In this document: piece after piece, positions 1 to 10,358 of the stretch
Position numbering within the stretch: position 1 is the first letter of the stretch
Layout: each line of letters starts with the position of its first letter
Assembly: GCF_035762065.1 (NCBI RefSeq)
Contig: NZ_DASTPW010000053.1
Coordinates: 1 to 64,000, forward strand
From: Methylibium sp035762065
GTDB lineage: Bacteria > Pseudomonadota > Gammaproteobacteria > Burkholderiales > Burkholderiaceae_C
Reading direction: 5' to 3'
DNA length: 64,000 nucleotides
The notes under the pieces: model-generated
The model's database searches: none
Told to the model about the DNA's origin: nothing
Seen by the model: only the letters and a program-made list of their open reading frames with translations
Translations under genes and position numbers: made by a program

Positions 1-1
1 G

Positions 2-190
2 ACGCCCTACCGCAACGCCGCGCTGCTCGGCGCGCTGCTGGAGACGCTGGCACCGGCCACCCGGCTCGCGGTCGCCTGCGCGCTGACGCTGCCGCAAGGC
101 TGGGTGCGCAGCGCCACGGTGGAGCGCTGGTGCCGCGAACGCCCGGCGCTGCCGGCGGACCTGCCCGCGGTCTTCATGCTGCTGGCCTGA
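2..190 (+). CDS. SAM-dependent methyltransferase, C-terminal fragment (tetrapyrrole-methylase/RsmI-like)
   Basis: The gene is cut by the window edge, so only the last 62 residues are visible, read in frame 2 and ending in TGA at 188-190. The fragment begins TPYRNAALLGALLETL and continues with TRLAVACALTLPQGW. This recalls the C-terminal part of SAM-dependent methyltransferases of the tetrapyrrole-methylase superfamily (RsmI-like), in which a TPYRN segment precedes a conserved VAC-x-LTLP stretch. The assignment rests on recalled family patterns only; the N-terminal SAM-binding loop is outside the window. It is followed, 12 bases later, by the convergent end of the helicase gene. Another Rossmann-type enzyme cannot be excluded. 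Confidence 0.5.
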   Translation, partial: TPYRNAALLGALLETLAPATRLAVACALTLPQGWVRSATVERWCRERPALPADLPAVFMLLA

Positions 191-202
191 CGCGGCCCGG
201 CT

Positions 203-1669
<1,467 letters not shown>

Positions 1670-1745
1670 CGCGGGATTATCCGCGTCGCTTCTCCCTGGC
1701 CCCGAACCGCCTTGCACAGCGCCGGGGTCGGACAAGTCCGGCCCC

Positions 1746-1751
1746 TAGAAT
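1746..1751 (+). promoter_or_regulatory. Possible -10 element upstream of the polysaccharide export operon
   Basis: The hexamer TAGAAT lies about 100 bases before the exporter start in the divergent gap between the helicase and exporter genes. No good -35 box is seen at 16-18 bases. An identical CCTAGAATC context occurs before lysS (36100-36108), which is why it is noted. Weak evidence. Confidence 0.25.
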
Positions 1752-1847
1752 CCGCCGCTTCCCGAACCGACCCGCGTCACCGTGGCCACATGCGAAGGCT
1801 CAGCCGTCGCGATGTGTCGAAGCCGGCGGACCGCCCCCACCTCGCCG

Positions 1848-3839
1848 ATGAGTTCGATCACCTTTTTCGCCCGCGCCTGGGCCGCGCCGCTGGTCATCGC
1901 TTTCGCGACGGCCGGTTTCGGCGCCGGCGCCTGGGCGCAGCGCAGCTCGCAGGACACCGACCCAGACGCCGAGTCCGACCTCTACGGCCCGGTCCAGCTG
2001 CGTCAGCAGCCCGAGCCGAACCAGCGCAACGAGCGCCCCGGCGACCGCGGCAGCATCGACCTCAATGCGCCGACCGACCGCAACGACCGCAGCGACCGCC
2101 AGCAGCGCGAGCGTCGCGACCCCCGCACCGGCCAGCTGCTGCCGCCCGACGGCCTCGACGACGCCCGCCGCGACGGCACGCGCCGCACGATGCAGCCGCC
2201 GGCGCCGCGCGGCGAGTTCGAGCTGTTCGTGCAGCGGCTGGTCGGGCCGCGGCCGATCATCCGGCGCTTCGGCGCCGAGCTGGTCACCCAGACCGAGGAA
2301 CGCGACGTCGCCGAGTTCAGCCCGCTGGTGCCGGCCGACTACGTCGTCAAGCCGGGCGACGAGATCCTGCTGACGCTGTGGGGCTCGGTCAACGGCGACC
2401 TGAAGCTGAAGGTCGATCGCACCGGGCGCGTGAGCATCCCGCGTGTCGGCTCGGTGCAGGCCGGCGGTGTGAAGTTCGGCGACCTGCCCGAGGTGATCGA
2501 GCGGCGCGTCGCGCAGGTGTTCAAGAACTTCCAGCTCAACCTGAGCCTGGGCCAGCTGCGCGGCGTGCGCGTCTACCTGACCGGCTTCGTCAACAAGCCG
2601 GGCGCCTACAGCGTCAGCAGCCTGTCGACGCTGACGCAGGCACTGCTGGCCGCCGGCGGTCCGGCGCCTTCGGGGAGCTTTCGCGACATCGAATTGCGCC
2701 GCGGCGGCAAGCTGGAATCGCGCTTCGACCTCTACGACTTCCTGCTGCGCGGCAACCGCGAGAGCGACCGCGTGGTGCAGCCCGACGACGTGATCCACGT
2801 CGGCCCGGTCGGCCCGCAGGTCGCTCTGATCGGCAGCGTCAACCGGCCGGCGGTGTTCGAGCTGAAGCCCGGCGAAACGGTGAGCGACGTGCTGGCGATG
2901 GCGGGCGGCCTGAACACCGTCGGCGATCCGCGGCGCCTGACGATCGAACGGCTCGAAGACCGCGGCGAGCGCCGCATCGTCGAGCTCAACCTGCCGGCGC
3001 AGGCGGGCGCGAAGCTGCTGGGCGGCGATGTGCTGCGCGCCTTCAGCGCGGTCGACGCGACGCTGTCGGTGCAGCGCCAGAACAAGCGGGTGCGCATCGA
3101 GGGCGAGGTCGCGCGGCCCGGCGACTACGTGCTGCCGCCCAACAGTTCGGTCAACGACGCGATCCAGGCGGCCGGCGGCCTGACGCCCGGCGCCTACGTC
3201 TTCGGCACCGAGTTCAAGCGCGAAAGCGTGCGCATCACGCAGCAGGAGAACTACGACCGCGCGCTGCGCGAACTGGAGGTCGCCTACACCAAGGCCGCGA
3301 CCTCCCAGCGCATCGACTCGGCGGACCAAGCCGCGGCGCTCACCGCGCGCAGTACCGGCACCTCCGACCTCGTCGACAAGCTGCGCAAGCTCAAGCCGAA
3401 CGGCCGCGTCGTGCTGCAGCTCCAGCCGAGCGCCACCGAGCTGCCGAACCTCGCGCTCGAAGACGCCGACAGCATCTACATCCCGCCGGTGTCGACCACC
3501 GTCGGCGTGTTCGGCAGCGTGTACAACGCGGGCAGCTTCCTGTGGTCCGACGGCCGTACCGCGAGCGACTTCCTGCAGCTGGCGGGCGGGCCGACCGACA
3601 CCGCCGACGCCCGCGGCGTCTTCGTGATCCGCGCGAACGGCAGCGTCGTCAGCAGCCGGCAGCGCCGCACCTGGTTCGGCGGCGGCAGCATCGAAGGCGT
3701 ACAGGCGCAGGCGGGCGACACGATCTTCGTGCCCGACGAGGTCAACCGCACGACCTGGGTCCAGGACCTGAAGGACCTGTCGCAGATCTTCTACCAGCTG
3801 GGCCTCGGCGCCGCCGCTGTGACGGCGATCCAGCGATGA
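1848..3839 (+). CDS. Polysaccharide export outer-membrane protein, SLBB domains (Wza-like)
   Basis: 663-residue predicted outer-membrane/periplasmic exporter for capsule or exopolysaccharide. A signal peptide is visible (hydrophobic run ending AGAWA, cleavage before QRS), then a low-complexity Asp/Arg/Pro/Gln stretch to about residue 115. A Poly_export core follows (LVPADYVVKPGDEILLTLWG), then repeated SLBB beta-grasp modules recognisable by VRVYLTGFVNKPGAYSV, ALIGSVNRPAVFEL and VRIEGEVARPGDYVLP. The C-terminus is closed by a further GVFGSVYNAGSF-type unit. It is longer than E. coli Wza (about 380 residues), as in the larger SLBB exporters of proteobacteria. The ATG at 1848 was chosen because it gives a clean signal peptide; in-frame starts at 1782 and 1812 exist. 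Its TGA overlaps the ATG of the next gene by four bases, so the two are translationally coupled. Confidence 0.9.
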   Translation: MSSITFFARAWAAPLVIAFATAGFGAGAWAQRSSQDTDPDAESDLYGPVQLRQQPEPNQRNERPGDRGSIDLNAPTDRNDRSDRQQRERRDPRTGQLLPPDGLDDARRDGTRRTMQPPAPRGEFELFVQRLVGPRPIIRRFGAELVTQTEERDVAEFSPLVPADYVVKPGDEILLTLWGSVNGDLKLKVDRTGRVSIPRVGSVQAGGVKFGDLPEVIERRVAQVFKNFQLNLSLGQLRGVRVYLTGFVNKPGAYSVSSLSTLTQALLAAGGPAPSGSFRDIELRRGGKLESRFDLYDFLLRGNRESDRVVQPDDVIHVGPVGPQVALIGSVNRPAVFELKPGETVSDVLAMAGGLNTVGDPRRLTIERLEDRGERRIVELNLPAQAGAKLLGGDVLRAFSAVDATLSVQRQNKRVRIEGEVARPGDYVLPPNSSVNDAIQAAGGLTPGAYVFGTEFKRESVRITQQENYDRALRELEVAYTKAATSQRIDSADQAAALTARSTGTSDLVDKLRKLKPNGRVVLQLQPSATELPNLALEDADSIYIPPVSTTVGVFGSVYNAGSFLWSDGRTASDFLQLAGGPTDTADARGVFVIRANGSVVSSRQRRTWFGGGSIEGVQAQAGDTIFVPDEVNRTTWVQDLKDLSQIFYQLGLGAAAVTAIQR

Positions 3840-5008
3840 GCGCCGTCACGCCCCGGGACACCGATCCCTACGAGGAAGACGAAGGCATCGGCCTGCTCGA
3901 CCTGGCGGTGCCGCTGGCCGAACGGCGCTGGCTGCTGCTGGTCGCGCCGCTGCTCGTCGCGGCCGCGGCCTTCGGCCTCAGTCACCTGCTTCCGAAGACC
4001 TACACCGCGCGCGCGTCGATGCTGCCGCCGCAGCAGCAGCAGAGTTCGGCCGCGGCGGCGCTCGGCCAGCTGGGTGCGCTCGCCGGCCTGGCCGGCGGCC
4101 TCGGTGGCGGCAGCGCGCTGAAGAGCCCGGCCGACCAGTACGTCGCACTGATGCAGAGCACGCGGGTGGCCGACCGGCTGATCGACCGCTACGACCTGAT
4201 GAAGGTCTACGACAACGAGTACCGCTTCCAGACGCGCAAGGAGCTCGGCTCGAACACGCGCATCACCGCGGGCAAGAAAGACGGCCTGATCACGATCGAG
4301 GTCGACGACGAAGACCCGCAACGCGCCGCGAAGATCGCCAACGACTACATCGAGGAATTGCGCGGCCTGAACAACCAGCTCGCGCTGAGCGAGGCGCAGC
4401 AGCGCCGGGTGTTCTTCGAGAGCGAGCTGAAGAGCACGCGCGACAAGCTCACCAACGCCCAGCAGGCGCTCGAGGCCAGCGGCTTCGCGCAAGGCGCGAT
4501 CAAGGCCGAGCCGAAGGCCGCCGCGGAGGTCTACGCGCGCCTGCGCGCCGAGCTGACGGCGGCCGAGGTGAAGCTTCAGACCATGCGCCGCAACCTTGCC
4601 GACGCCACGCCCGAGGTCCAGCAGCAATCGACGCTGGTCGGCGCCTTGCGCGGCCAGGTCGCCGCGCTCGAGCGCAACAGCGAGACCGGCGGCGGCTCCG
4701 AATACATCAGCAAGTACCGCGAGTTCAAGTACCAGGAGACGCTGTTCGAACTGATCGCGCGGCAGTACGAGCTGGCGCGCGTGGACGAGAGCCGCGAGGG
4801 CGCGCTGATCCAGGTCGTCGATACCGCGGCGCCGCCCGAATACAAGAGCAAGCCCAAGCGCGCGCTGATCGCCGCCGGCGGCTATGCGGTGGCGCTGCTG
4901 GCGCTGATCGCCTGGGTGCTGACGCGGCACTTCTGGCGCCAGTCGGCCGGCGATCCGGAAACCGCTGCCAAGCTGGCCGACCTGCGCCGGGCGTTGGGCC
5001 GCCGCTAG
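3836..5008 (+). CDS. Chain-length determinant / polysaccharide co-polymerase (Wzz-BexC-like)
   Basis: 390-residue inner-membrane protein expected to control polysaccharide chain length or bridge the membrane to the Wza-like exporter. It has an acidic N-terminus, a first transmembrane helix (LLLVAPLLVAAAAFGLSHLL, residues about 37-56), a large periplasmic domain with coiled-coil character (about residues 165-260), and a second transmembrane helix near the C-terminus (LIAAGGYAVALLALIAWVL). The PEYKSKPKRALI segment just before the second helix is the conserved proline-containing motif of Wzz-family proteins. No Walker motifs or tyrosine-rich tail are present, so it is not a Wzc-type kinase. The start overlaps the exporter stop by four bases (ATGA). 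Confidence 0.88.
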   Translation: MSAVTPRDTDPYEEDEGIGLLDLAVPLAERRWLLLVAPLLVAAAAFGLSHLLPKTYTARASMLPPQQQQSSAAAALGQLGALAGLAGGLGGGSALKSPADQYVALMQSTRVADRLIDRYDLMKVYDNEYRFQTRKELGSNTRITAGKKDGLITIEVDDEDPQRAAKIANDYIEELRGLNNQLALSEAQQRRVFFESELKSTRDKLTNAQQALEASGFAQGAIKAEPKAAAEVYARLRAELTAAEVKLQTMRRNLADATPEVQQQSTLVGALRGQVAALERNSETGGGSEYISKYREFKYQETLFELIARQYELARVDESREGALIQVVDTAAPPEYKSKPKRALIAAGGYAVALLALIAWVLTRHFWRQSAGDPETAAKLADLRRALGRR

Positions 5009-5123
5009 CGGCGGCGTCGGCGCCATCCGTGAATTCGGGCGCTCCCGCAAACCGGGTGTCGCGCGAGCCGCGCGGCCGTCGCGGACGACACTTGCCACCA
5101 GCATCCAACCGCAAGGACAAGAC

Positions 5124-6209
5124 GTGACCCTTCTCGTGACCGGCGGCGCCGGCTTCATCGGCAGCAACTTCGTGCTCGACTGGCTGGCCGATCCGGCGAC
5201 GGCGAACGAGACCGTCGTCAACCTCGATGCGCTCACCTACGCGGGCAACCTGCGCAACCTGGCGAGCCTGCAGGGCCATCCCAAGCATGTCTTCGTGCAC
5301 GGCGACATCACCGAGCGCGCGCTGGTCGACCGCCTGCTGGCCGAGCACCGGCCGCGCGCCGTCGTCCACTTCGCCGCCGAAAGCCACGTCGATCGATCGA
5401 TCCACGGCCCCGGCGCGTTCATGAAGACCAACATCGACGGCACCTTCACGCTGCTCGAAGCGGCGCGCGGCTTCTGGAGCACGCTCGACGGCGACGCGAA
5501 GGCGGCGTTCCGCTTCCATCACGTCAGCACCGACGAGGTCTACGGCTCGCTGCAGCCCGGCGCGCCGGCGTTCACCGAGACGCATCCCTACGAGCCGAAC
5601 AGCCCCTACTCGGCCAGCAAGGCGGCGAGCGACCATCTCGTGCGTGCCTGGCACCACACCTACGGGCTGCCGGTCGTCACGACCAACTGCTCGAACAACT
5701 ACGGGCCCTGGCATTTCCCCGAGAAACTGATCCCGCTGATGATCGTCAACGCCCTCGCGGGCAAGCCGCTGCCGGTGTACGGCGACGGTCAGCAGATCCG
5801 GGACTGGCTCTATGTGAAGGACCACACGAGCGCGATCCGCGCGGTGCTCGCCAGGGGCCGGCTCGGCGAGACCTACAACATCGGCGGCTGGAACGAGCAG
5901 GCCAATATCGACATCGTCCGGCGCATCTGCGCGCTGCTCGACGAGCTGAAGCCCGATGCGGCCGGCAGCTACGCGCGGCTCATCACTTTCGTCGCCGACC
6001 GGCCGGGCCACGACCGCCGCTACGCGATCGACGCCCGCAAGATCGAGCGCGAACTCGGCTGGCGGCCTGCCGAGACCTTCGAGACCGGCATCCGCAAGAC
6101 CGTCGAGTGGTACCTCGCGAACGGCGACTGGGTGCGCGAAGTGCAAAGCGGCGGCTACCGCGACTGGCTCGCGACCAACTACGCGGCGCGCGCCGCGAGT
6201 GCCGCATGA
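5124..6209 (+). CDS. rfbB: dTDP-glucose 4,6-dehydratase
   Basis: 361 residues. Second step of dTDP-L-rhamnose synthesis: NAD-dependent conversion of dTDP-glucose to dTDP-4-keto-6-deoxyglucose. The short-chain dehydrogenase fold is clear: TGGAGFIGSNFV for NAD binding, HFAAESHVDRSI, STDEVYGSL, and the YSASKAASDHLV segment holding the catalytic Tyr-x3-Lys. NCSNNYGPWHFPEKLIP is diagnostic of RmlB. The start is GTG with an AAGGA ribosome site about ten bases upstream. Its stop overlaps the rfbD ATG by four bases. A gap of 115 bases separates it from the Wzz-like gene, with no clear terminator. Confidence 0.97.
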   Translation: MTLLVTGGAGFIGSNFVLDWLADPATANETVVNLDALTYAGNLRNLASLQGHPKHVFVHGDITERALVDRLLAEHRPRAVVHFAAESHVDRSIHGPGAFMKTNIDGTFTLLEAARGFWSTLDGDAKAAFRFHHVSTDEVYGSLQPGAPAFTETHPYEPNSPYSASKAASDHLVRAWHHTYGLPVVTTNCSNNYGPWHFPEKLIPLMIVNALAGKPLPVYGDGQQIRDWLYVKDHTSAIRAVLARGRLGETYNIGGWNEQANIDIVRRICALLDELKPDAAGSYARLITFVADRPGHDRRYAIDARKIERELGWRPAETFETGIRKTVEWYLANGDWVREVQSGGYRDWLATNYAARAASAA

Positions 6210-7111
6210 GGCTGCTGCTGCTCGGCAAGGGCGGCCAGGTCGGCTGGGAACTGCAGCGTGCGCTGGCGCCGCTCGGCGAGGTGGTCGCACTGGACTTCGA
6301 CAGTCCCGCGCCGCTTGCCGCCGACTTCACGCAGCCGGAAACGCTTGCTGCGACCGTGCGGGCCGTGCGGCCCGACGTGATCGTCAATGCCGCCGCGCAC
6401 ACCGCGGTCGACAAGGCCGAGAGCGAGCCGGAGCTTGCCCGCACGATCAATGCGACGGCGCCCGGCGTGCTGGCGCGCGAAGCGGCGGCGCTCGGCGCGA
6501 CGCTGGTGCACTACAGCACCGACTACGTCTTCGACGGCTCCGGCAGCGAGCCGCGCGACGAGAACGCGCCGACCGCGCCGCTGTCCGCCTATGGCCGCAC
6601 CAAGCTCGAAGGCGAAGATGCGATCCGCGCGAGCGGCTGCACCCACCTGATCCTGCGCACCAGCTGGGTCTATGCGGCGCGCGGCGGCAACTTCGCGCGC
6701 ACGATGCTCAAGCTGGCGGCCGAGCGCGACAAGCTCACCGTGATCGACGACCAGCACGGCGCGCCGACCGGCGCCGAGCTGCTGGCCGACGTCACCGCCT
6801 TGTGCCTGCAGAAGCTGCGCCTGCAGCCGGTGCTCGGCGGCACTTACCACGCGGTGGCGGCGGGCGAAACGACGTGGCACGGCTATGCGACGCACGTCAT
6901 CGCATGGGCGCGCGAGCGGGGCCACCCGATCAAGGTGGCGGCCGACGCGATTGCTGCCGTGCCGACGTCGGCCTTCCCGACACCCGCACGGCGCCCGCTC
7001 AATTCCCGTCTCGACACCCGCAAGCTGCGCCAGACGTTCGGCCTGCACCTGCCCGACTGGCGCGTCGGCGTCGACCGGATGCTCGACGAAGTGCACAAGA
7101 CCCCGGCTTAG
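6206..7111 (+). CDS. rfbD: dTDP-4-dehydrorhamnose reductase
   Basis: 301 residues. Last step of dTDP-L-rhamnose synthesis, the NAD(P)H-dependent reduction of dTDP-4-keto-L-rhamnose. The N-terminal LLLGKGGQVGWEL is the modified Rossmann loop of RmlD. VNAAAHTAVDKAE, YSTDYVFDG and SAYGRTKLEGE (catalytic Tyr and Lys) follow in order, then LRTSWVYAARGGNF. The start ATG overlaps the rfbB stop (ATGA), showing coupling. The order B-D-A-C matches rml operons of many betaproteobacteria. Confidence 0.96.
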   Translation: MRLLLLGKGGQVGWELQRALAPLGEVVALDFDSPAPLAADFTQPETLAATVRAVRPDVIVNAAAHTAVDKAESEPELARTINATAPGVLAREAAALGATLVHYSTDYVFDGSGSEPRDENAPTAPLSAYGRTKLEGEDAIRASGCTHLILRTSWVYAARGGNFARTMLKLAAERDKLTVIDDQHGAPTGAELLADVTALCLQKLRLQPVLGGTYHAVAAGETTWHGYATHVIAWARERGHPIKVAADAIAAVPTSAFPTPARRPLNSRLDTRKLRQTFGLHLPDWRVGVDRMLDEVHKTPA

Positions 7112-7181
7112 CCCGACGCGGTCGATCGCGAACTGAAGAACTACCCCGGCCCCGTCCGCTACCTCGGAGCTTGACGATCCC

Positions 7182-8063
7182 ATGCAACGCAAAGGCATCA
7201 TCCTCGCCGGCGGCTCCGGCACGCGGCTCCACCCGGCGACGCTGGCCGTCAGCAAGCAGCTGCTGCCGGTCTATGACAAGCCGATGGTCTATTACCCGCT
7301 GGCCGCGCTGATGCTGGCCGGCATCCGCGACATCCTCGTCATCAGCACGCCGCAGGACACGCCGCGCTTCGAGGCGCTGCTCGGCAGCGGCGCGCAGTGG
7401 GGGCTGAACCTGAGCTACTGCGTGCAGCCTTCGCCCGACGGTCTGGCGCAGGCCTTCGTGCTCGGCCGCGATTTCGTCGGCAACGCGCCGAGCGCGCTGG
7501 TGCTCGGCGACAACATCTTCTACGGTCACGACTTCGCGACGCTGCTCGGCCGCGCGGCCGAGCGCGACGACGGCGCGACCGTCTTCGCCTACCACGTGCA
7601 CGACCCGGAGCGCTACGGCGTCGTCGAGTTCGACGCGCGGCAGCAGGCGGTGAGCATCGAAGAGAAGCCCGCCAAGCCCAAGAGCAGCTACGCGGTCACC
7701 GGCCTGTACTTCTACGACCGGCAGGTCTGCGACATCGCCGCGGACATCAAGCCCTCCGCGCGCGGCGAGCTGGAAATCACCGAGGTCAACGCGCGCTACT
7801 TGAAGGCCGGCCAGCTCGGCGTCGAGATCATGGGCCGCGGCTACGCGTGGCTCGACACCGGCACGCACGACAGCCTGCTCGAGGCCGGTCAGTTCATCGC
7901 CACCCTCGAGAAGCGCCAGGGCCTGAAGGTGGCGTGCCCCGAGGAGATCGCCTTCCGCGCCGGCTGGATCGACGCGGCGCAGGTGCAGAAGCTGGCCGAC
8001 CCCCTGAAGAAAAACGGCTACGGCCAGTACCTGCTCAAGCTGCTGAACGACCGGGTGTTCTAA
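7182..8063 (+). CDS. rfbA: Glucose-1-phosphate thymidylyltransferase
   Basis: 293 residues. First step of dTDP-L-rhamnose synthesis: glucose-1-phosphate plus dTTP gives dTDP-glucose. The nucleotidyltransferase signature GGSGTRLHPATLAVSKQLLP and YDKPMVYYPLAALMLAGI are at the N-terminus. LVLGDNIFYGHDF contributes a metal-binding Asp and EEKPAKPKS is the sugar-phosphate binding segment. Length matches RmlA (about 290). It sits 70 bases after rfbD and two bases before rfbC. Confidence 0.97.
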   Translation: MQRKGIILAGGSGTRLHPATLAVSKQLLPVYDKPMVYYPLAALMLAGIRDILVISTPQDTPRFEALLGSGAQWGLNLSYCVQPSPDGLAQAFVLGRDFVGNAPSALVLGDNIFYGHDFATLLGRAAERDDGATVFAYHVHDPERYGVVEFDARQQAVSIEEKPAKPKSSYAVTGLYFYDRQVCDIAADIKPSARGELEITEVNARYLKAGQLGVEIMGRGYAWLDTGTHDSLLEAGQFIATLEKRQGLKVACPEEIAFRAGWIDAAQVQKLADPLKKNGYGQYLLKLLNDRVF

Positions 8064-8065
8064 CG

Positions 8066-8629
8066 ATGAAGCTCACACCGACCGAGATCCGCGACGTCGT
8101 CCTTATCGAACCGGGCGTCTTCGGCGACGACCGCGGCTGGTTCATGGAGAGCTTCAACGAGCCGCGCTTCCATGCCGAACTCGCGAAGCTGGGTCTGCCC
8201 GCACCACGCGCCTTCGTGCAGGACAACCATTCGTGCTCGAAGCGCGGCGTGCTGCGCGGCCTGCATTACCAGCTGCCGCCGCACGCGCAAGGCAAGCTGG
8301 TGCGCGTCGTGCGCGGCTCGGCCTGGGACGTGGCGGTCGACATCCGGCGTGCTTCGCCGACGTTCGGGCGCTGGGTCGGCGTCGAGCTGAGCGAGGCGAA
8401 CCGCAAGCAGCTCTGGATTCCCGAGGGCTTCGCGCACGGCTTCATCGCGCTCGAGGACGACACCCATTTCCTCTACAAGACAACCGACGTGTACGCGAAA
8501 GACTGCGAGCGCAGCATCCGCTTCGACGATGCGACGCTCGGGATCGGCTGGCCGGCGCTCGGCGCCGAGCCGATCGTCGCTGCAAAAGACGCTGCCGCGC
8601 CGGGGTTCGATGCTGCGGACCTGCCCTGA
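8066..8629 (+). CDS. rfbC: dTDP-4-dehydrorhamnose 3,5-epimerase
   Basis: 187 residues, a cupin-fold epimerase that inverts C3 and C5 of dTDP-4-keto-6-deoxyglucose. The family core is visible: DDRGWFMESFN, QDNHSCSKRGVLRGLHYQ with the catalytic His, then WDVAVDIRRASPTFGRWVG and IPEGFAHGFIAL. The ATG lies two bases after the rfbA stop, so no separate promoter is needed. It is followed by a GC-rich hairpin, suggesting that the rhamnose operon may end or be attenuated here. Confidence 0.96.
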   Translation: MKLTPTEIRDVVLIEPGVFGDDRGWFMESFNEPRFHAELAKLGLPAPRAFVQDNHSCSKRGVLRGLHYQLPPHAQGKLVRVVRGSAWDVAVDIRRASPTFGRWVGVELSEANRKQLWIPEGFAHGFIALEDDTHFLYKTTDVYAKDCERSIRFDDATLGIGWPALGAEPIVAAKDAAAPGFDAADLP

Positions 8630-8634
8630 CCCGC

Positions 8635-8656
8635 GGGCCCGCTTTCAGGCGGGCCC
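8635..8656 (+). terminator. GC-rich hairpin after rfbC
   Basis: Perfect 8-bp inverted repeat, GGGCCCGC / GCGGGCCC, with a six-base loop, starting five bases after the rfbC stop. No T-run follows, so it could be a weak terminator, an mRNA-stabilising hairpin or an attenuation site before the GDP-mannose gene. Confidence 0.45.
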
Positions 8657-8804
8657 ATACGGGTGAGCGACTAAACTGCGCGCCGGCCGAACGGCACACC
8701 GTCGGCTCCGGCCGCGCCGGCCCGGGCCTTGGCCTGATGGTTGGGCGACACGACTTTCCGGCGACCGCGGTCCCGGACCTCCCAGGGACGATCTGCACCG
8801 CTCC

Positions 8805-10277
8805 ATGAACACGCCGCTCTCCGTTCAACCCGTCGTCATGGCCGGCGGCAGCGGCACCCGACTGTGGCCGCTCTCGCGCGCGGGCTTCCCGAAGCAGTTC
8901 CTCGCCCTGACCGGCAAGCACACCCTCTTCCAGCAGGCGGTCCAGCGGCTGGCGGCGGTAGCGGCACCCGAGTTCAGCGTGGGCGCGCCGCTCGTGATCG
9001 GCAACGAGGACCATCGCTTCCTCGTGATGGAGCAGTTGCGCGAAGTGAAGCTCGATGCCGGCGCAAGCCTGGTACTCGAGCCGTCCGGCCGCAACACCGC
9101 ACCTGCGCTCACTCTCGCCGCGCTGCAGGCAACCGACGACGGTGCCGATCCGGTGCTCGTGGTGACGCCCTCGGATCAGACCGTCGCCGACGGCGCCGCC
9201 TTCACCGCCGCGCTGCGCCAGGCGGTGCGCGTCGCGGCAGACGGCGCCATCTGCATCCTCGGCATCAAGCCGGTGCGGCCCGAGACGGGGTACGGCTACA
9301 TCCACGCCAATGCCGCCTCGCACGCGGAAGTCAGCAACGTACGCGCCTTCGTCGAAAAGCCCGACGCCGCGACCGCGCAGCGCTACATCACCGACACGAG
9401 CGACGGCCACTACTTCTGGAACAGCGGCATGTTCGTGCTGCGCGCGTCCGTCTGGCTGGCGGCGCTGGAGCGCTACCGGCCGGACATCCTCGCCGCCACG
9501 CGCGCGGCCTGGGCTGGGCGCAAGAACGACGCGGCTTTCGTGCGCCCGGACGCAGCGGCATTCGCCGCCGTGCCGTCCGAATCGGTCGACTATGCGGTGA
9601 TGGAGCCCTGCTCCCGAGGCAGCGCCTCCGACGCGACGAAGGTCCGCATGGTCGCCCTCGATGCCGGCTGGAACGACCTCGGCGCCTGGGACGCCGTCTG
9701 GCAGGCCACGCCGAAGGACGGCAACGGCAACGCGGTTGTCGGCGACGTGCTGCTGCACGACGCCCGCAACGTGCACGTGCATGCCACCAGCCGGCTCGTC
9801 GGCGTCGCGGGCGTCGAGGACGTGGTGGTGGTGGAGACGGCCGACGCCGTGCTCGTCACCCACCGCAACCGCAGCCAGGACGTCAAGCAGATCGTCGCCG
9901 CGCTGGGCCACACGGGCCGCGGCGAACAGAACCTGCACCGCAAGGTGCACCGGCCTTGGGGCTGGTACGACAGCGTCGACGCGGGCGCGCGCTTTCAAGT
10001 CAAGCGCATCATGGTCAAGCCCGGCGCCTCGTTGAGCCTGCAGATGCACCACCACCGGGCCGAGCACTGGATCGTCGTCAGTGGCACGGCCGAGGTGACG
10101 TGCGGGGAGAAAAAGATTCTTCTGAGCGAGAACCAGAGCACCTACATCCCGCTGGGAGAAACCCACCGCCTCGCGAATCCGGGCAAGACGCCGCTGGAGA
10201 TCATTGAGGTGCAGTCGGGGAGTTATCTGGGGGAGGATGACATCGTGAGGTTTGAGGATACCTACGGCCGGCATTGA
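8805..10277 (+). CDS. manC: Mannose-1-phosphate guanylyltransferase / mannose-6-phosphate isomerase (bifunctional)
   Basis: 490 residues, the usual size of type II bifunctional ManC/AlgA/XanB enzymes. The N-terminal nucleotidyltransferase domain carries VMAGGSGTRLWPLSRAGFPKQ (GTP and Mg binding) and FVEKPDA. The C-terminal cupin has HRPWGWYDSV, FQVKRIMVKPGASLSLQMH and HHHRAEHWIVVSGTAEVT, the metal-binding isomerase motif. It supplies GDP-mannose for mannose, or derived fucose/rhamnose, residues in the polymer. A TAAACT hexamer at 8672-8677 could be part of its own promoter but lacks a convincing -35. From its 3' end onward the G+C content becomes more variable, marking the start of the mosaic block. 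Confidence 0.95.
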   Translation: MNTPLSVQPVVMAGGSGTRLWPLSRAGFPKQFLALTGKHTLFQQAVQRLAAVAAPEFSVGAPLVIGNEDHRFLVMEQLREVKLDAGASLVLEPSGRNTAPALTLAALQATDDGADPVLVVTPSDQTVADGAAFTAALRQAVRVAADGAICILGIKPVRPETGYGYIHANAASHAEVSNVRAFVEKPDAATAQRYITDTSDGHYFWNSGMFVLRASVWLAALERYRPDILAATRAAWAGRKNDAAFVRPDAAAFAAVPSESVDYAVMEPCSRGSASDATKVRMVALDAGWNDLGAWDAVWQATPKDGNGNAVVGDVLLHDARNVHVHATSRLVGVAGVEDVVVVETADAVLVTHRNRSQDVKQIVAALGHTGRGEQNLHRKVHRPWGWYDSVDAGARFQVKRIMVKPGASLSLQMHHHRAEHWIVVSGTAEVTCGEKKILLSENQSTYIPLGETHRLANPGKTPLEIIEVQSGSYLGEDDIVRFEDTYGRH

Positions 10278-10358
10278 TCCGATGACTCTGGTCAGTCCTT
10301 CTTCGGCTGTCAGACCAGGGCTTCCTTGAGGCGCTCGCCATGGGCACGAATCCATTTG

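Noticed and set aside
8672..8677. TAAACT hexamers before manC and before the WbpM-like gene (24871-24876) as promoters
   Set aside because: Neither has a -35-like box at normal spacing, so they are mentioned in the gene entries only.
10288..10318. CTGGTC / GACCAG inverted repeat after manC as a terminator
   Set aside because: Six-base stem with a 19-base loop and no T-run; likely by chance.
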